This document shows, piece after piece, positions 7,766 through 13,966 of a stretch of DNA of 15,597 nt. The stretch's first letter is position 1. The number at the start of each line of letters is the position of its first letter. The stretch spans positions 1-15,597 of the forward strand of contig CAYUBD010000023.1 in the NCBI GenBank assembly GCA_964442905.1, given 5' to 3'. The notes under the pieces were generated by a model. That model did not search any database. It saw nothing but the letters and a program-made list of their open reading frames with translations, and had not been told where the DNA came from. A program made the translations under genes and the position numbers. This stretch comes from JAFGFG01 sp964442905. GTDB lineage: Archaea; Aenigmatarchaeota; Aenigmatarchaeia; QMZP01; JAFGSV01.

Positions 7766-9018
7766 TGATGAATATGGAGCTTAAGTTTCTCGGCGGGTGC
7801 CGTGAGGTCGGTAAATCCGCCATACTTCTGAATACCGGAAAAGAGAAATTCCTTATGGACTATGGCATAGAAGTGCAGGACGGGAAAAGCCCCATACAGC
7901 CGCCAATGGACCTGGACGGCGTGTTCATAACCCATGCTCATATAGACCATTCAGGGTTTGTGCCTGCGCTGTACAGCAGGGGTTACCAGGGCCGGGTCTA
8001 TGCCACACCTGCAACTTTCGACATATCACACATGCTTCTTGAGGATTCCCTGAAGGTGCAGAAAAAGCGCGGCATGACGCCAGGCTTCTCGAAGCAGGAT
8101 ATACAACGTATGGGCAGAAAGGAGAAGATTATGAACTTCAGGGACCCGCATGAAATGGGTTCAAGTACAGTTGAATTCTTCTCTGCCGGCCACATACCAG
8201 GAGCAGCTTCCGTATCCATCAAAAGTCGTGGTAAGCATGTCTTTTACACCGGAGATGTAAAGTACATTCCCACAGATCTAATGTTTGGTGCAGATACTGA
8301 TGTTACGGATGTTGACGTCATGATTTCAGAGTCGACCTACTCCTACAAGGATCACCCTGACAGGAATAAACTGAAGGAGGAGCTTATGGCCATAATCGAG
8401 GAAACATGCCACAACGACGGCATCACGCTCCTCCCTGCGTTCGCAGTCGGGCGTACACAAGAGCTGCTTGTAATGCTTAGGAACATAGGATTCCCAATCT
8501 ATGTAGACGGCATGGGAATAAGGGCATCGGAGAGGATGCTTTCCCATCCAAAATCATTCCTAGCTCCGAGAGAGCTTCAGAATGCATTCCGCAATTCTCA
8601 CAGAATAAGAAGGCAGCCCGAAAGAGAAGATGCCATTAAAGGTCCGTGCGTGATTATAACCACTGCAGGTATGTTAAACGGAGGCCCCGTCAGCTTCTAT
8701 ATACAGCGCCTGGCCAGCAGGAAAGACTGTGCCATGGTCATTACAGGTTTCCAGGTAGACGGGACAGCCGGAAGAAATCTTCTTGAAACTGGCATTTATG
8801 ATAATGGTCAGGTGAATGCCAAACCGGAATTCCCGATACATTTCATGGATTTCAGCGCCCATACCGATAAGAAACACCTGATAGATTTCTACAAAAAGGT
8901 GAACCCTGGAAAGCTGGTTCTGGTACATGGAGACAGAACCGAGCAATATGCAGAAGAACTGAGGGGCATGGGTTTCGATGCAGTTGCACCGAAGAACGGC
9001 GACAGTATGAGCGTTTAA
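7765..9018 (+). CDS. aCPSF2-like beta-CASP ribonuclease
   Basis: A 417-residue metallo-beta-lactamase/beta-CASP nuclease, the family of archaeal CPSF2 and RNase J that processes or degrades RNA with two zinc ions. Motif 2 is HAHIDH (His57, His59, Asp61, His62), motif 3 is GHIPGA (His143), motif 4 is YTGD (Asp164). The beta-CASP motifs follow: A in SESTY (Glu189), B in HFMDFSAH (His366) and C in LVHGD (His388). There are no N-terminal KH domains, which separates it from aCPSF1. TAATG couples it to the preceding gene. Three candidate ATGs lie close together (7765, 7768, 7774); the first is used because it overlaps the stop. Last gene of the operon. Exonuclease versus endonuclease activity cannot be read from sequence. 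Confidence 0.92.
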   Translation: MMNMELKFLGGCREVGKSAILLNTGKEKFLMDYGIEVQDGKSPIQPPMDLDGVFITHAHIDHSGFVPALYSRGYQGRVYATPATFDISHMLLEDSLKVQKKRGMTPGFSKQDIQRMGRKEKIMNFRDPHEMGSSTVEFFSAGHIPGAASVSIKSRGKHVFYTGDVKYIPTDLMFGADTDVTDVDVMISESTYSYKDHPDRNKLKEELMAIIEETCHNDGITLLPAFAVGRTQELLVMLRNIGFPIYVDGMGIRASERMLSHPKSFLAPRELQNAFRNSHRIRRQPEREDAIKGPCVIITTAGMLNGGPVSFYIQRLASRKDCAMVITGFQVDGTAGRNLLETGIYDNGQVNAKPEFPIHFMDFSAHTDKKHLIDFYKKVNPGKLVLVHGDRTEQYAEELRGMGFDAVAPKNGDSMSV

Positions 9019-9021
9019 AAA
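9014..9021 (+). promoter_or_regulatory. TATA box of rtcA (leaderless)
   Basis: TTTAAAAA overlaps the end of the previous gene and is centred about 27 bp before the rtcA ATG at 9044. No ribosome site is present, so the transcript is probably leaderless. Confidence 0.6.
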
Positions 9022-9043
9022 CCGTCATATTCTTTATACACTT

Positions 9044-10087
9044 ATGAAGCAAAATCTCGTTGAAATAGACGGCTCCATGATGGAGGGCGGCGGTTCCATA
9101 GTAAGGCTGACCACCGCACTTTCCATACTCACGGAAAAACCTGTGAGGATTTATAACATAAGAAAGGGCAGGGACCAGCCCGGACTGAGGAACCAGCATC
9201 TGAGAGGTCTGGAAGCCAGTGCTGCCATTTGCGGCGGAAGGGTCGAGGGAGCGAAGGTCGGTGCCATGGAAGTGTTCTTCTATCCCGGAAAAACCACAGA
9301 AAATCACATAGACATCACGATGGACACCGCAGGTTCCACAGGACTTGTGCTGCAATCACTTCTGATAGCATCCCTTAATGCAAAAGAAAAGACAACCATA
9401 GCCATAAAAGGCGGCGCCACGTTTGGCAAGTATGCACCGCCTCTCCAGTACATACAGTTCGTGCTGCTCCCATTACTCAGAAGAATGGGATACCACGCAG
9501 AGATAAACATAATCAGGCACGGGTTCTATCCTGCAGGCGGCGCTGCTGCAAATGTCATGATAGAGCCTTCGGAAAAACTTGAGCCTCTGGTATTGGGCAA
9601 CCCGGGAAAAGTTGTTTCTGTCGACCTGATATCGGTTGCGAGCTCTCAGCTGAAGAAACCCAGAGTGGCAGAGAGACAGGTGAGGACTGCCGAAAAAATG
9701 CTGAAGAAGCGTGGATACGAACTTAACGTGAAAATGAAATATTCGGATTCCAACTGCGCTGGTTCAGGTGTCCTCCTTGTGGCAAGGACTGAGAATGGAA
9801 GCATAATCGGGGCTGACGGTCTTGGTGAAAGGGGAAAACCCGCTGAGCAGGTTGCTGAAGAGGCTGTCAGAAAGCTTTTGGAGACTATCGATTCCGGTGC
9901 CGCAGTTGATGAACACGTGAGTGACCAGCTGCTGCCTTACATGGCCATGGCTTCAGGAAAATCCACAATAACCGCACCAGTCCTGACAGGCCACGCGGAA
10001 ACCAATATGCAGATTCTGAAACAGTTCCTTAATGTGACATTCAATGTAAAAAAACAGAATTCACTCGTAAATATACAGTGCAGATGA
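9044..10087 (+). CDS. rtcA: RNA 3'-terminal phosphate cyclase
   Basis: Uses ATP to turn an RNA 3'-phosphate into a 2',3'-cyclic phosphate through an enzyme-AMP intermediate on histidine. The 347-residue protein has the family start EIDGSMMEGGGSIVRLTTALSI, the RPGLRxQH-type segment RDQPGLRNQHLRGLEA, GGATFGKYAPPLQY, HGFYPAGGAA, and near the C-terminus DQLLPYMAMA followed by TGHAETN, in which His317 matches the adenylated histidine of E. coli RtcA. The length is normal. The gene lies 25 bp after the aCPSF2-like gene but has its own TATA box, so it can be expressed separately. Both genes act on RNA ends. It ends two bases from the convergent acyltransferase gene. Confidence 0.95.
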   Translation: MKQNLVEIDGSMMEGGGSIVRLTTALSILTEKPVRIYNIRKGRDQPGLRNQHLRGLEASAAICGGRVEGAKVGAMEVFFYPGKTTENHIDITMDTAGSTGLVLQSLLIASLNAKEKTTIAIKGGATFGKYAPPLQYIQFVLLPLLRRMGYHAEINIIRHGFYPAGGAAANVMIEPSEKLEPLVLGNPGKVVSVDLISVASSQLKKPRVAERQVRTAEKMLKKRGYELNVKMKYSDSNCAGSGVLLVARTENGSIIGADGLGERGKPAEQVAEEAVRKLLETIDSGAAVDEHVSDQLLPYMAMASGKSTITAPVLTGHAETNMQILKQFLNVTFNVKKQNSLVNIQCR

Positions 10088-10089
10088 AA

Positions 10090-10581
10090 TCATCTGATTC
10101 TCTTTACTGGGACTCCACCAACCAATGTCCCCGGCTCGACATTCCTGTTGACAAGAGAATAAGCGGCCACGGTTGCTCCGTCACCTATCTCGACACCCGG
10201 AAGTATTACAGTCATAGTCCCGATAGTCACATCCTTTCCAATCTTTATGGGGCCTTTCCTCCAGCTATTCGGGAGGAATTCATGCGTAAGTATTGAAGTC
10301 TTGTTGCCCACAACAGAACCGTCACCAATCTCAATGAAATCAGGAAAGAATATATCAAAATTAGACCCGAACAGACTGACGTTCTTCCCTATCTTCATGC
10401 CGGTCTTCCTGTATATACGATTCTTCCATTCAACGTCTGGAAGCATTTTACATACCGTCATGATCAGGAGGTTTTTCAGGACCTTCTTCCTGCTATTTAT
10501 CTCCTTCCAGCGCTTCATGGATTTGTCTTCAGAGCTATAACCGAAAGCCTGCGTCATCCTTCTCCGGTCCTTCTTTTCCAT
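10090..10581 (-). CDS. Left-handed beta-helix (hexapeptide) acyltransferase
   Basis: A 163-residue protein of the maltose/LPS O-acetyltransferase type (LbH fold), which moves an acetyl or similar group from CoA to a sugar or other hydroxyl. The N-terminal 60 residues are basic and helical. Hexapeptide repeats start at IGKNVSLFGSN and continue through FIEIGDGSVVGNKTSI, PIKIGKDVTIGTMTVILPGV and EIGDGATVAAYSLV. The likely catalytic histidine is in SILTHEF. The end GGVPVKRIR matches the family GNPAKxIR tail. GGTGAT sits 8 bp upstream of ATG 10581, so that start is used. An alternative ATG at 10557 overlaps the DUF504 stop as ATGA, with GGAG 4 bp upstream, and is also plausible. The acceptor is unknown; a surface glycan is likely. 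Confidence 0.85.
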   Translation of the reverse strand: MEKKDRRRMTQAFGYSSEDKSMKRWKEINSRKKVLKNLLIMTVCKMLPDVEWKNRIYRKTGMKIGKNVSLFGSNFDIFFPDFIEIGDGSVVGNKTSILTHEFLPNSWRKGPIKIGKDVTIGTMTVILPGVEIGDGATVAAYSLVNRNVEPGTLVGGVPVKRIR

Positions 10582-10799
10582 ATGCATTTATCACCAACAT
10601 TTACTGAGACAATCCTGTGAAGTGGTATGGTATTTTCTCTCCCTTTGCTTTCATATGTAAAGCGAGATTTTTTAAGCTCAATTATGTCTGCGCCTTTTAT
10701 GGTCTTCCTGTCTTCGGATGCGCCCCTGTGATGTATGGCCACATGGCAACTGCTCATTTTTCCTGTCCACTTGAGACGGTTAAGAGTTTCAAAAACCAT
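10554..10799 (-). CDS. DUF504 (UPF0248) family protein
   Basis: An 81-residue protein of the small archaeal DUF504/UPF0248 family, whose function is not established. Family features seen are the N-terminal LNRLKW, the central IHHRGASEDRKTIKGADI, and the C-terminal IPLHRIVSVNVGDKCIWKR; these match the usual LNRLRW, HRGAPxDxxxIxGxEI and IPYHRIxEIxxxGxxxW pattern. It starts 8 bp after the metallophosphoesterase and overlaps the acyltransferase. In other archaea this family lies near RNA- and nucleotide-related genes, and the metallophosphoesterase neighbour fits that, but no activity can be assigned. Confidence 0.85.
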   Translation of the reverse strand: MVFETLNRLKWTGKMSSCHVAIHHRGASEDRKTIKGADIIELKKSRFTYESKGRENTIPLHRIVSVNVGDKCIWKRRTGEG

Positions 10800-10807
10800 T
10801 TTTTCAC

Positions 10808-11536
10808 TCAGGCAATCAAAACATTCATGGTCTTGAGGTCATCGAGGTCGAAAACCAGGATGTTGCCCTTTCCCGGATTAACAGATACGCTGTCGCCGAG
10901 CACGTCCTTCCAGTTTCCTGTCATATGTGAGGATTCGTGTATGTGGCCATGCAAAGTCATGTAAGGCTGCTTTTCGATGATGAAATCCCTGATTGCGCTG
11001 CTGCCTACGTGTTCACCGCTGAATATGACATCAAGGTTCGTTCCCAGAGGAGGAGCGTGCATGGAGTATATCGTTTTCTTTGGATCGCTGAGCTTTGCGA
11101 GTTTGCTCAGGTCAGCCTTTATATCCTTTTCATCCTTCTCCCAATCCTTGATTAGGAACGGTGCCTCGTTTATGTACGAATAGCCAGCCAGGAATTTATC
11201 GCCTATCCTGTGCACTTTCTGGTTCAGCAGCTTGAATGCGCCTTTTTTCTCACCGCTTTTAAGCAGACCCATGTTAATTTTCACGTCATCATTTCCCATC
11301 ATGATGAATACGTCCTTCTTGGTCTTCCTACGGAATTCCTTCATTCTCGGGATGAGATAGAACTCTATGAATTCCCTCTGGTAAGTTGCAATATCGCCGA
11401 TCGCTGAAAGGAATGGCGCTATATCTCCGCCTATTATGACAGCCCCGACTTTTTTACCTGAGGACACATCAAGAAGCCTTTCGTAGTTCTGTATTTCTCC
11501 ATGTAGGTCTGTGGCAAAAACAGCTATTTCTGGCAT
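10808..11536 (-). CDS. Calcineurin-like metallophosphoesterase
   Basis: A 242-residue binuclear-metal phosphoesterase. The full set of metal-ligand motifs is present in order: TDLHGE (Asp10, His12), GGDI (Asp38), MGNDD (Asn82, Asp83), SMHAPPLG, and GHIHES (His-x-His) near the C-terminus. A final strand, NPGKGNILVFDLDDL, is typical of YfcE/archaeal MPE proteins. The substrate cannot be told; nucleotides, cyclic nucleotides and phosphodiesters are all possible. AAGGTGCC upstream of ATG 11536 can serve as a ribosome site. It lies 15 bp after a small membrane protein gene and 8 bp before DUF504, forming one transcription unit that begins at tRNA-Ala. Confidence 0.92.
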   Translation of the reverse strand: MPEIAVFATDLHGEIQNYERLLDVSSGKKVGAVIIGGDIAPFLSAIGDIATYQREFIEFYLIPRMKEFRRKTKKDVFIMMGNDDVKINMGLLKSGEKKGAFKLLNQKVHRIGDKFLAGYSYINEAPFLIKDWEKDEKDIKADLSKLAKLSDPKKTIYSMHAPPLGTNLDVIFSGEHVGSSAIRDFIIEKQPYMTLHGHIHESSHMTGNWKDVLGDSVSVNPGKGNILVFDLDDLKTMNVLIA

Positions 11537-11551
11537 ACCGGCACCTTATCC

Positions 11552-11734
11552 TCAGCTATTTTCCTCATTTTTGAACCAATCCCCGAATAGGACCAGTATC
11601 GCTGAAAGGCTGACGGAAAACACAACCAATGGTATGAGATTTCCAGCTGCTACCCCTGTCATGACCATCCACACAAAAGAGATAATCATGGCTGCCAGCA
11701 GGACCAATCCCACGTTCTTTTCTTCCCATTCCAT
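11552..11734 (-). CDS. Small two-span membrane protein
   Basis: A 60-residue protein with two hydrophobic segments (about residues 8-29 and 33-52) joined by a short turn, an acidic N-terminus (MEWEEKN) and an acidic C-terminus (GDWFKNEENS). I do not recognise the family. Its ATG is 13 bp after the 3' end of tRNA-Ala, with AAGGTGG between as ribosome site. Expression therefore depends on read-through or processing of the tRNA transcript. The size and the absence of a recognised domain leave the call moderate, but the spacing and ribosome site support a real gene. Confidence 0.65.
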   Translation of the reverse strand: MEWEEKNVGLVLLAAMIISFVWMVMTGVAAGNLIPLVVFSVSLSAILVLFGDWFKNEENS

Positions 11735-11747
11735 GAAACCACCTTAA

Positions 11748-11819
11748 TGGACCGATCGGGATTCGAACCCGAGGCCTCCCGATTGCCAACCGAGCGATCT
11801 ACCGCTGATCTACCGGCCC
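11748..11819 (-). tRNA. tRNA-Ala(GGC)
   Basis: Intron-free. The acceptor GGGCCGG (11819-11813) pairs with TCGGTCC (11755-11749) and includes the G3:U70 pair that identifies alanine tRNAs; A73 is at 11748. The D stem is GATC/GATC, the anticodon stem CTCGG/TCGGG with loop TTGGCAA (anticodon GGC), and the T arm TCGGG-TTCGAAT-CCCGA. CCA is not encoded. A coding gene follows 13 bp downstream. Confidence 0.96.
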
Positions 11820-11873
11820 ATTTTTAGTTCTCTTCAAAGTGTCTTTATTTAATTTATTTAAATAATTAAACGT
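11820..11873. promoter_or_regulatory. Shared A/T-rich divergent promoter of tRNA-Ala and the VTT protein
   Basis: A 54-bp gap. TTTATTTAAT (11844-11853), about 26 bp before ATG 11874, can serve as TATA box for a leaderless plus-strand transcript. The same A/T block read on the minus strand (ATTAAATAAA) lies about 30 bp upstream of the first tRNA-Ala base. The two promoters appear to share or overlap their TATA sequence. Confidence 0.6.
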
Positions 11874-12368
11874 ATGGACTGGGCTACGCTTATTACCGCT
11901 TTCTTGGGATGGTCTGATGGCGTCATTTCAGCATCTGGCTACGCGGGCGTTTTTGTCGTGAGCATGATAAGTACGGCCACTGTATTCATACCGGTTCCAG
12001 GATTCCTTTTCATAATTACAGCAGCAGCCTTCCTCAATCCATGGCTCGTTGGAATAGTCGCAGGCGCAGGCATGGCCATAGGCGAGCTGACTGGATATGT
12101 GATAGGAAAAGGCAGCCATCACGCGCTGAAGAAGAAGGACTACAGATGGCTCAGGCGCGGGGAGAAATGGTTCGAGAAAGACAGGGGATTCCTTTTCATA
12201 CTCATATTCGCAGCCACGCCGCTTCCTGATGATGTAACTGGCATACTCGGCGGCATGTTCAGGTACGACTGGAGGAAGTTCCTTCTTGCGGCAGTCATAG
12301 GAAAGACGCTGCTCAACCTGTTCCTGGCCCTCTCAGTCTTCTACGGAATCGGCTTCTTCATGGGCTGA
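11874..12368 (+). CDS. VTT/DedA-type membrane protein
   Basis: A 164-residue inner-membrane protein of the SNARE-associated/VTT (DedA, YqaA-like) family, whose members move lipids between leaflets. The VTT core is visible: FIPVPGFLFIITAAAFLNPW (first re-entrant loop region, about residues 38-57), then VAGAGMAIGELTGYVIGKGS, a cytoplasmic stretch ending FEKDRGFLFIL, and ATPLPDDVTGILGGMFRYDWRKFLLAAVIGKTL (second re-entrant loop with the conserved P-P-D arrangement). One further span reaches the C-terminus. It is shorter than bacterial DedA. The start at 11874 fits a leaderless transcript. The lipid substrate is unknown. Confidence 0.85.
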   Translation: MDWATLITAFLGWSDGVISASGYAGVFVVSMISTATVFIPVPGFLFIITAAAFLNPWLVGIVAGAGMAIGELTGYVIGKGSHHALKKKDYRWLRRGEKWFEKDRGFLFILIFAATPLPDDVTGILGGMFRYDWRKFLLAAVIGKTLLNLFLALSVFYGIGFFMG

Positions 12369-12411
12369 CACGGGTTAACTTATATGGAAGACCGGCCATA
12401 TAATATTGTAT

Positions 12412-12798
12412 ATGGGGACATCATCAAAAATGGAACCATGCTATTTCCATGTCAACCCACAGTTCAAACCACGATATCCCCGTCTAGATATTGGTGATGC
12501 GTTCCCAAACTGGTGCCTTCCCTGCACAAGCGACAAAGGCAACTGGGAGTGTTGGGCCTACAGGGACTATATCACCGATCTTCTTATCAAGGCACACATC
12601 AGAGCATATAACCAGGATATTGAAGAAAATAATGATGGTGTTATTATAGAGATACCCGGATTCAACATACCTGATAGGTACAAGGAACCAATATTAAGAG
12701 CCTTAAAAGAGGAAATTGATAAGTACAATGATGGGTACAAACAAACAACATTAAGAGCCGTAAAAGAGGAAACAACGCCAATGTTCAAAAGAGCTTGA
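12412..12798 (+). CDS. Orphan 128-residue protein with internal tandem duplication
   Basis: I do not recognise this protein. The N-terminal half has aromatic residues and four cysteines (PCY, WCLPC, ECW), including a CxxC that could bind metal. The C-terminal half is charged and helical and contains a 19-residue repeat: RYKEPILRALKEEIDKYND followed by GYKQTTLRAVKEETTP. At DNA level the repeat is a 57-bp in-frame tandem duplication (12677 and 12734 as unit starts), with a 23-bp stretch differing at one base. The start is ATG 12412; a TTG at 12406 is possible. ACTTATATGG at 12378-12387 lies about 29 bp upstream, so the transcript may be leaderless. The coding sequence looks more A/T-rich than its neighbours. 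It ends 9 bp from tRNA-Val. Confidence 0.65.
   Translation: MGTSSKMEPCYFHVNPQFKPRYPRLDIGDAFPNWCLPCTSDKGNWECWAYRDYITDLLIKAHIRAYNQDIEENNDGVIIEIPGFNIPDRYKEPILRALKEEIDKYNDGYKQTTLRAVKEETTPMFKRA
12677..12772 (+). repeat. 57-bp in-frame tandem duplication inside the orphan gene
   Basis: Unit 1 starts GGTACAAGGAACCA at 12677 and unit 2 GGTACAAACAAACA at 12734. ATTAAGAGCC-T/G-TAAAAGAGGAAA recurs with a 57-bp offset. The period is 19 codons, so the frame is kept. Confidence 0.8.
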
Positions 12799-12807
12799 AT
12801 GCCTGAG

Positions 12808-12882
12808 TGGGCCGAGGCGGATTTGAACCGCCGATATCCGCCTTGTAAGGGCGGCGTCATAACCGGACTAGACCACCGGCCC
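12808..12882 (-). tRNA. tRNA-Val(UAC)
   Basis: Intron-free. The acceptor GGGCCGG (12882-12876) pairs with TCGGCCC, and A73 is at 12808. The D stem is GTC/GAC, and the anticodon stem CCGCC/GGCGG has loop CTTACAA (anticodon TAC). The T arm is GGCGG-TTCAAAT-CCGCC. CCA is not encoded. The TATA-like CTTTATATTTT at 12907-12917 lies about 30 bp upstream. Confidence 0.95.
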
Positions 12883-12906
12883 GCGTAAATTTTCTTTGGG
12901 TTAATG

Positions 12907-12917
12907 AAAATATAAAG
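12907..12917 (-). promoter_or_regulatory. TATA box of tRNA-Val
   Basis: CTTTATATTTT on the minus strand, centred 30 bp before the first tRNA base at 12882. Confidence 0.6.
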
Positions 12918-12918
12918 T

Positions 12919-12971
12919 TATGCGACTGCGTCCTTTTTCCGCGAACGCTTTCCTGAAGGGTTCTATGCGAC
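12919..12971 (-). repeat. Direct repeat flanking the segment 3' of tRNA-Gly
   Basis: TATGCGAC occurs at 12919-12926 and again at 12964-12971, where it covers the end of the tRNA-Gly acceptor stem. The copies are 45 bp apart, and the sequence around them also agrees (TGCGACYGC). The 37 bp between include the 17-mer shared with the 16S insertion. Confidence 0.6.
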
Positions 12972-13072
12972 CGCCGGGAATCCCCCACTTCCACAGCTTT
13001 GCAGTGGAAGCGATTTGAACCCGGGTCACTGGCTTGGGAAGCCAGAATCCTGCCAGACTAGACTACGGTCGC
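12966..13072 (-). tRNA. tRNA-Gly(CCC) with a T-loop intron
   Basis: The acceptor GCGACCG (13072-13066) pairs with CGGTCGC (12973-12967), and A73 is at 12966. The anticodon stem CTGGC/GCCAG has loop TTCCCAA (anticodon CCC). T stem CCGGG (13024-13020) pairs with CCCGG (12978-12974), but 41 nt lie between the strands instead of 7. Removing 34 nt restores the loop TTCAAAT. The spliced tRNA is 73 nt. The anticodon loop has no intron. CCA is not encoded. Confidence 0.93.
12979..13012 (-). other. tRNA-Gly T-loop intron, 34 nt
   Basis: The intron contains a perfect hairpin, CTTCCAC pairing with GTGGAAG, and AATC/GATT can pair next to it, consistent with a bulge-helix-bulge. The boundary can shift by one base because both junctions have a T. 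Confidence 0.85.
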
Positions 13073-13095
13073 GTATTTCCCTTTAATCAGAGCAG

Positions 13096-13104
13096 AAATA
13101 AATT
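13096..13104 (-). promoter_or_regulatory. TATA box of tRNA-Gly
   Basis: AATTTATTT on the minus strand, centred 28 bp before the first tRNA base at 13072 and touching the stop codon of the TrmB gene. Confidence 0.55.
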
Positions 13105-13861
13105 ATTTTACCGCCTGCTTCCACAAAGATTGGAACTGCGCCTCGAAGGATTCGGTTATCTCCATGCTGTCTATCACTATCAGCATGGGCTCCTCCTCGG
13201 TTTCCGCGGGGAATATGACAGTCCTTCCCTTGAATAGATTTATGGCCGCGGGCGTCACCATACCCTTCGGGTGAAACCTTATTTCGCTCAGTGAACTGTT
13301 CCTGACTTTGGACTGGGCTTCCCCTCTTGCCGTTTCGTCGAAGGCTATCCTGAACCTGACCTTTTTCCTCGTTCTCACCTTGTTCCAGTTGACGAAGAAG
13401 CGGTTGACTTTGTCGGATCTGGTGGGGACACCCATCACGTGGACCTCTTCACCGGGCTCCATCAGACCGAGCGACTCATAGAACACCGTCCTGAGGCCGC
13501 GCAGTCCGCGGAAGATGGTCACGTTGTGCCTGTATTTGGAAGCTCCTCTCCGGGCGGCAAGCGTCGGGAGCATGTCCTTCAACTTTTCCTTCCGCTCCCC
13601 GAGCATGCGCTCCTTCTCCTCCATGTAGTCAATGATCCTCTCTGGTTCACCTGCCTCGAAATACCTAACCTTCCCTTTCATCACATAGCTGACGAGTCCC
13701 TTCGAAATCAACCTTTCGAGTATCTCATAGACTTTCGAGCTAGATATTCCGGATCCCTCCACCAGTGGTCCGGTGCTCGTTGAACCGGTCTCCAGCAGCG
13801 TCAGGTATACCTTTATCTCGGATTTAGTCAGCCCTATGTTCTCGAGAGCGCTCGTGTCCAT
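13103..13861 (-). CDS. TrmB-family transcriptional regulator
   Basis: A 252-residue archaeal regulator. The N-terminal winged helix-turn-helix spans about residues 5-75: LENIGLTKSEIKVYLTLLETG is the TrmB signature, followed by SGISSSKVYEILERLISKGLV (recognition helix) and a wing ending VRYFEAGEPERII. A short coiled stretch (MEEKERMLGERKEKLKDML) leads to a C-terminal effector domain with HNVTIFRGLRGLRTVFYESL and EEVHVMGVPT, as in TrmB proteins that sense sugars or other ligands. The ATG at 13861 lies about 25 bp from the TATA sequence at 13881-13892, so the mRNA is leaderless. It is divergent from a secreted beta-rich protein, with a palindrome between the two promoters, which makes that gene the first candidate target along with its own. 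Confidence 0.92.
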   Translation of the reverse strand: MDTSALENIGLTKSEIKVYLTLLETGSTSTGPLVEGSGISSSKVYEILERLISKGLVSYVMKGKVRYFEAGEPERIIDYMEEKERMLGERKEKLKDMLPTLAARRGASKYRHNVTIFRGLRGLRTVFYESLGLMEPGEEVHVMGVPTRSDKVNRFFVNWNKVRTRKKVRFRIAFDETARGEAQSKVRNSSLSEIRFHPKGMVTPAAINLFKGRTVIFPAETEEEPMLIVIDSMEITESFEAQFQSLWKQAVK

Positions 13862-13880
13862 AACATGAACTTGCCTTCCA

Positions 13881-13892
13881 TATTTAAAAATT
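13881..13892 (-). promoter_or_regulatory. TATA box of the TrmB gene
   Basis: AATTTTTAAATA on the minus strand, about 25 bp before ATG 13861, giving a leaderless mRNA. Confidence 0.65.
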
Positions 13893-13895
13893 TAC

Positions 13896-13911
13896 TCCCC
13901 CCTTTGGGGGA
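13896..13911. promoter_or_regulatory. Candidate operator: C5/G5 palindrome
   Basis: TCCCCC-CTTT-GGGGGA, a 6-bp inverted repeat with a 4-nt centre in an otherwise A/T-rich gap. It is 3 bp from the TrmB TATA box on one side and about 6 bp from the TATA box of the secreted-protein gene on the other, so a bound protein could act on both promoters. TrmB is the obvious candidate ligand. Confidence 0.5.
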
Positions 13912-13916
13912 TAATC

Positions 13917-13927
13917 ATTTTATAAAC
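13917..13927 (+). promoter_or_regulatory. TATA box of the secreted beta-rich protein gene
   Basis: ATTTTATAAAC places transcription start near 13949, just before the ribosome site GGAGG at 13951-13955, 11 bp from ATG 13967. Confidence 0.6.
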
Positions 13928-13966
13928 AATATACGCCATCCTAAAGCAAAGGAGGCACTGAATAAA

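Noticed and set aside
8852..9355. Minus-strand ORF of 167 codons
   Set aside because: Antisense to the aCPSF2-like gene and rtcA, both well supported.
13896..13911. Palindrome as a transcription terminator
   Set aside because: It lies between two divergent promoters with no gene ending there, so an operator fits better.
13865..13966. Upstream extension of the secreted protein by 34 residues
   Set aside because: It would start before the TATA box and palindrome and would bury the signal peptide; GGAGG precedes ATG 13967.
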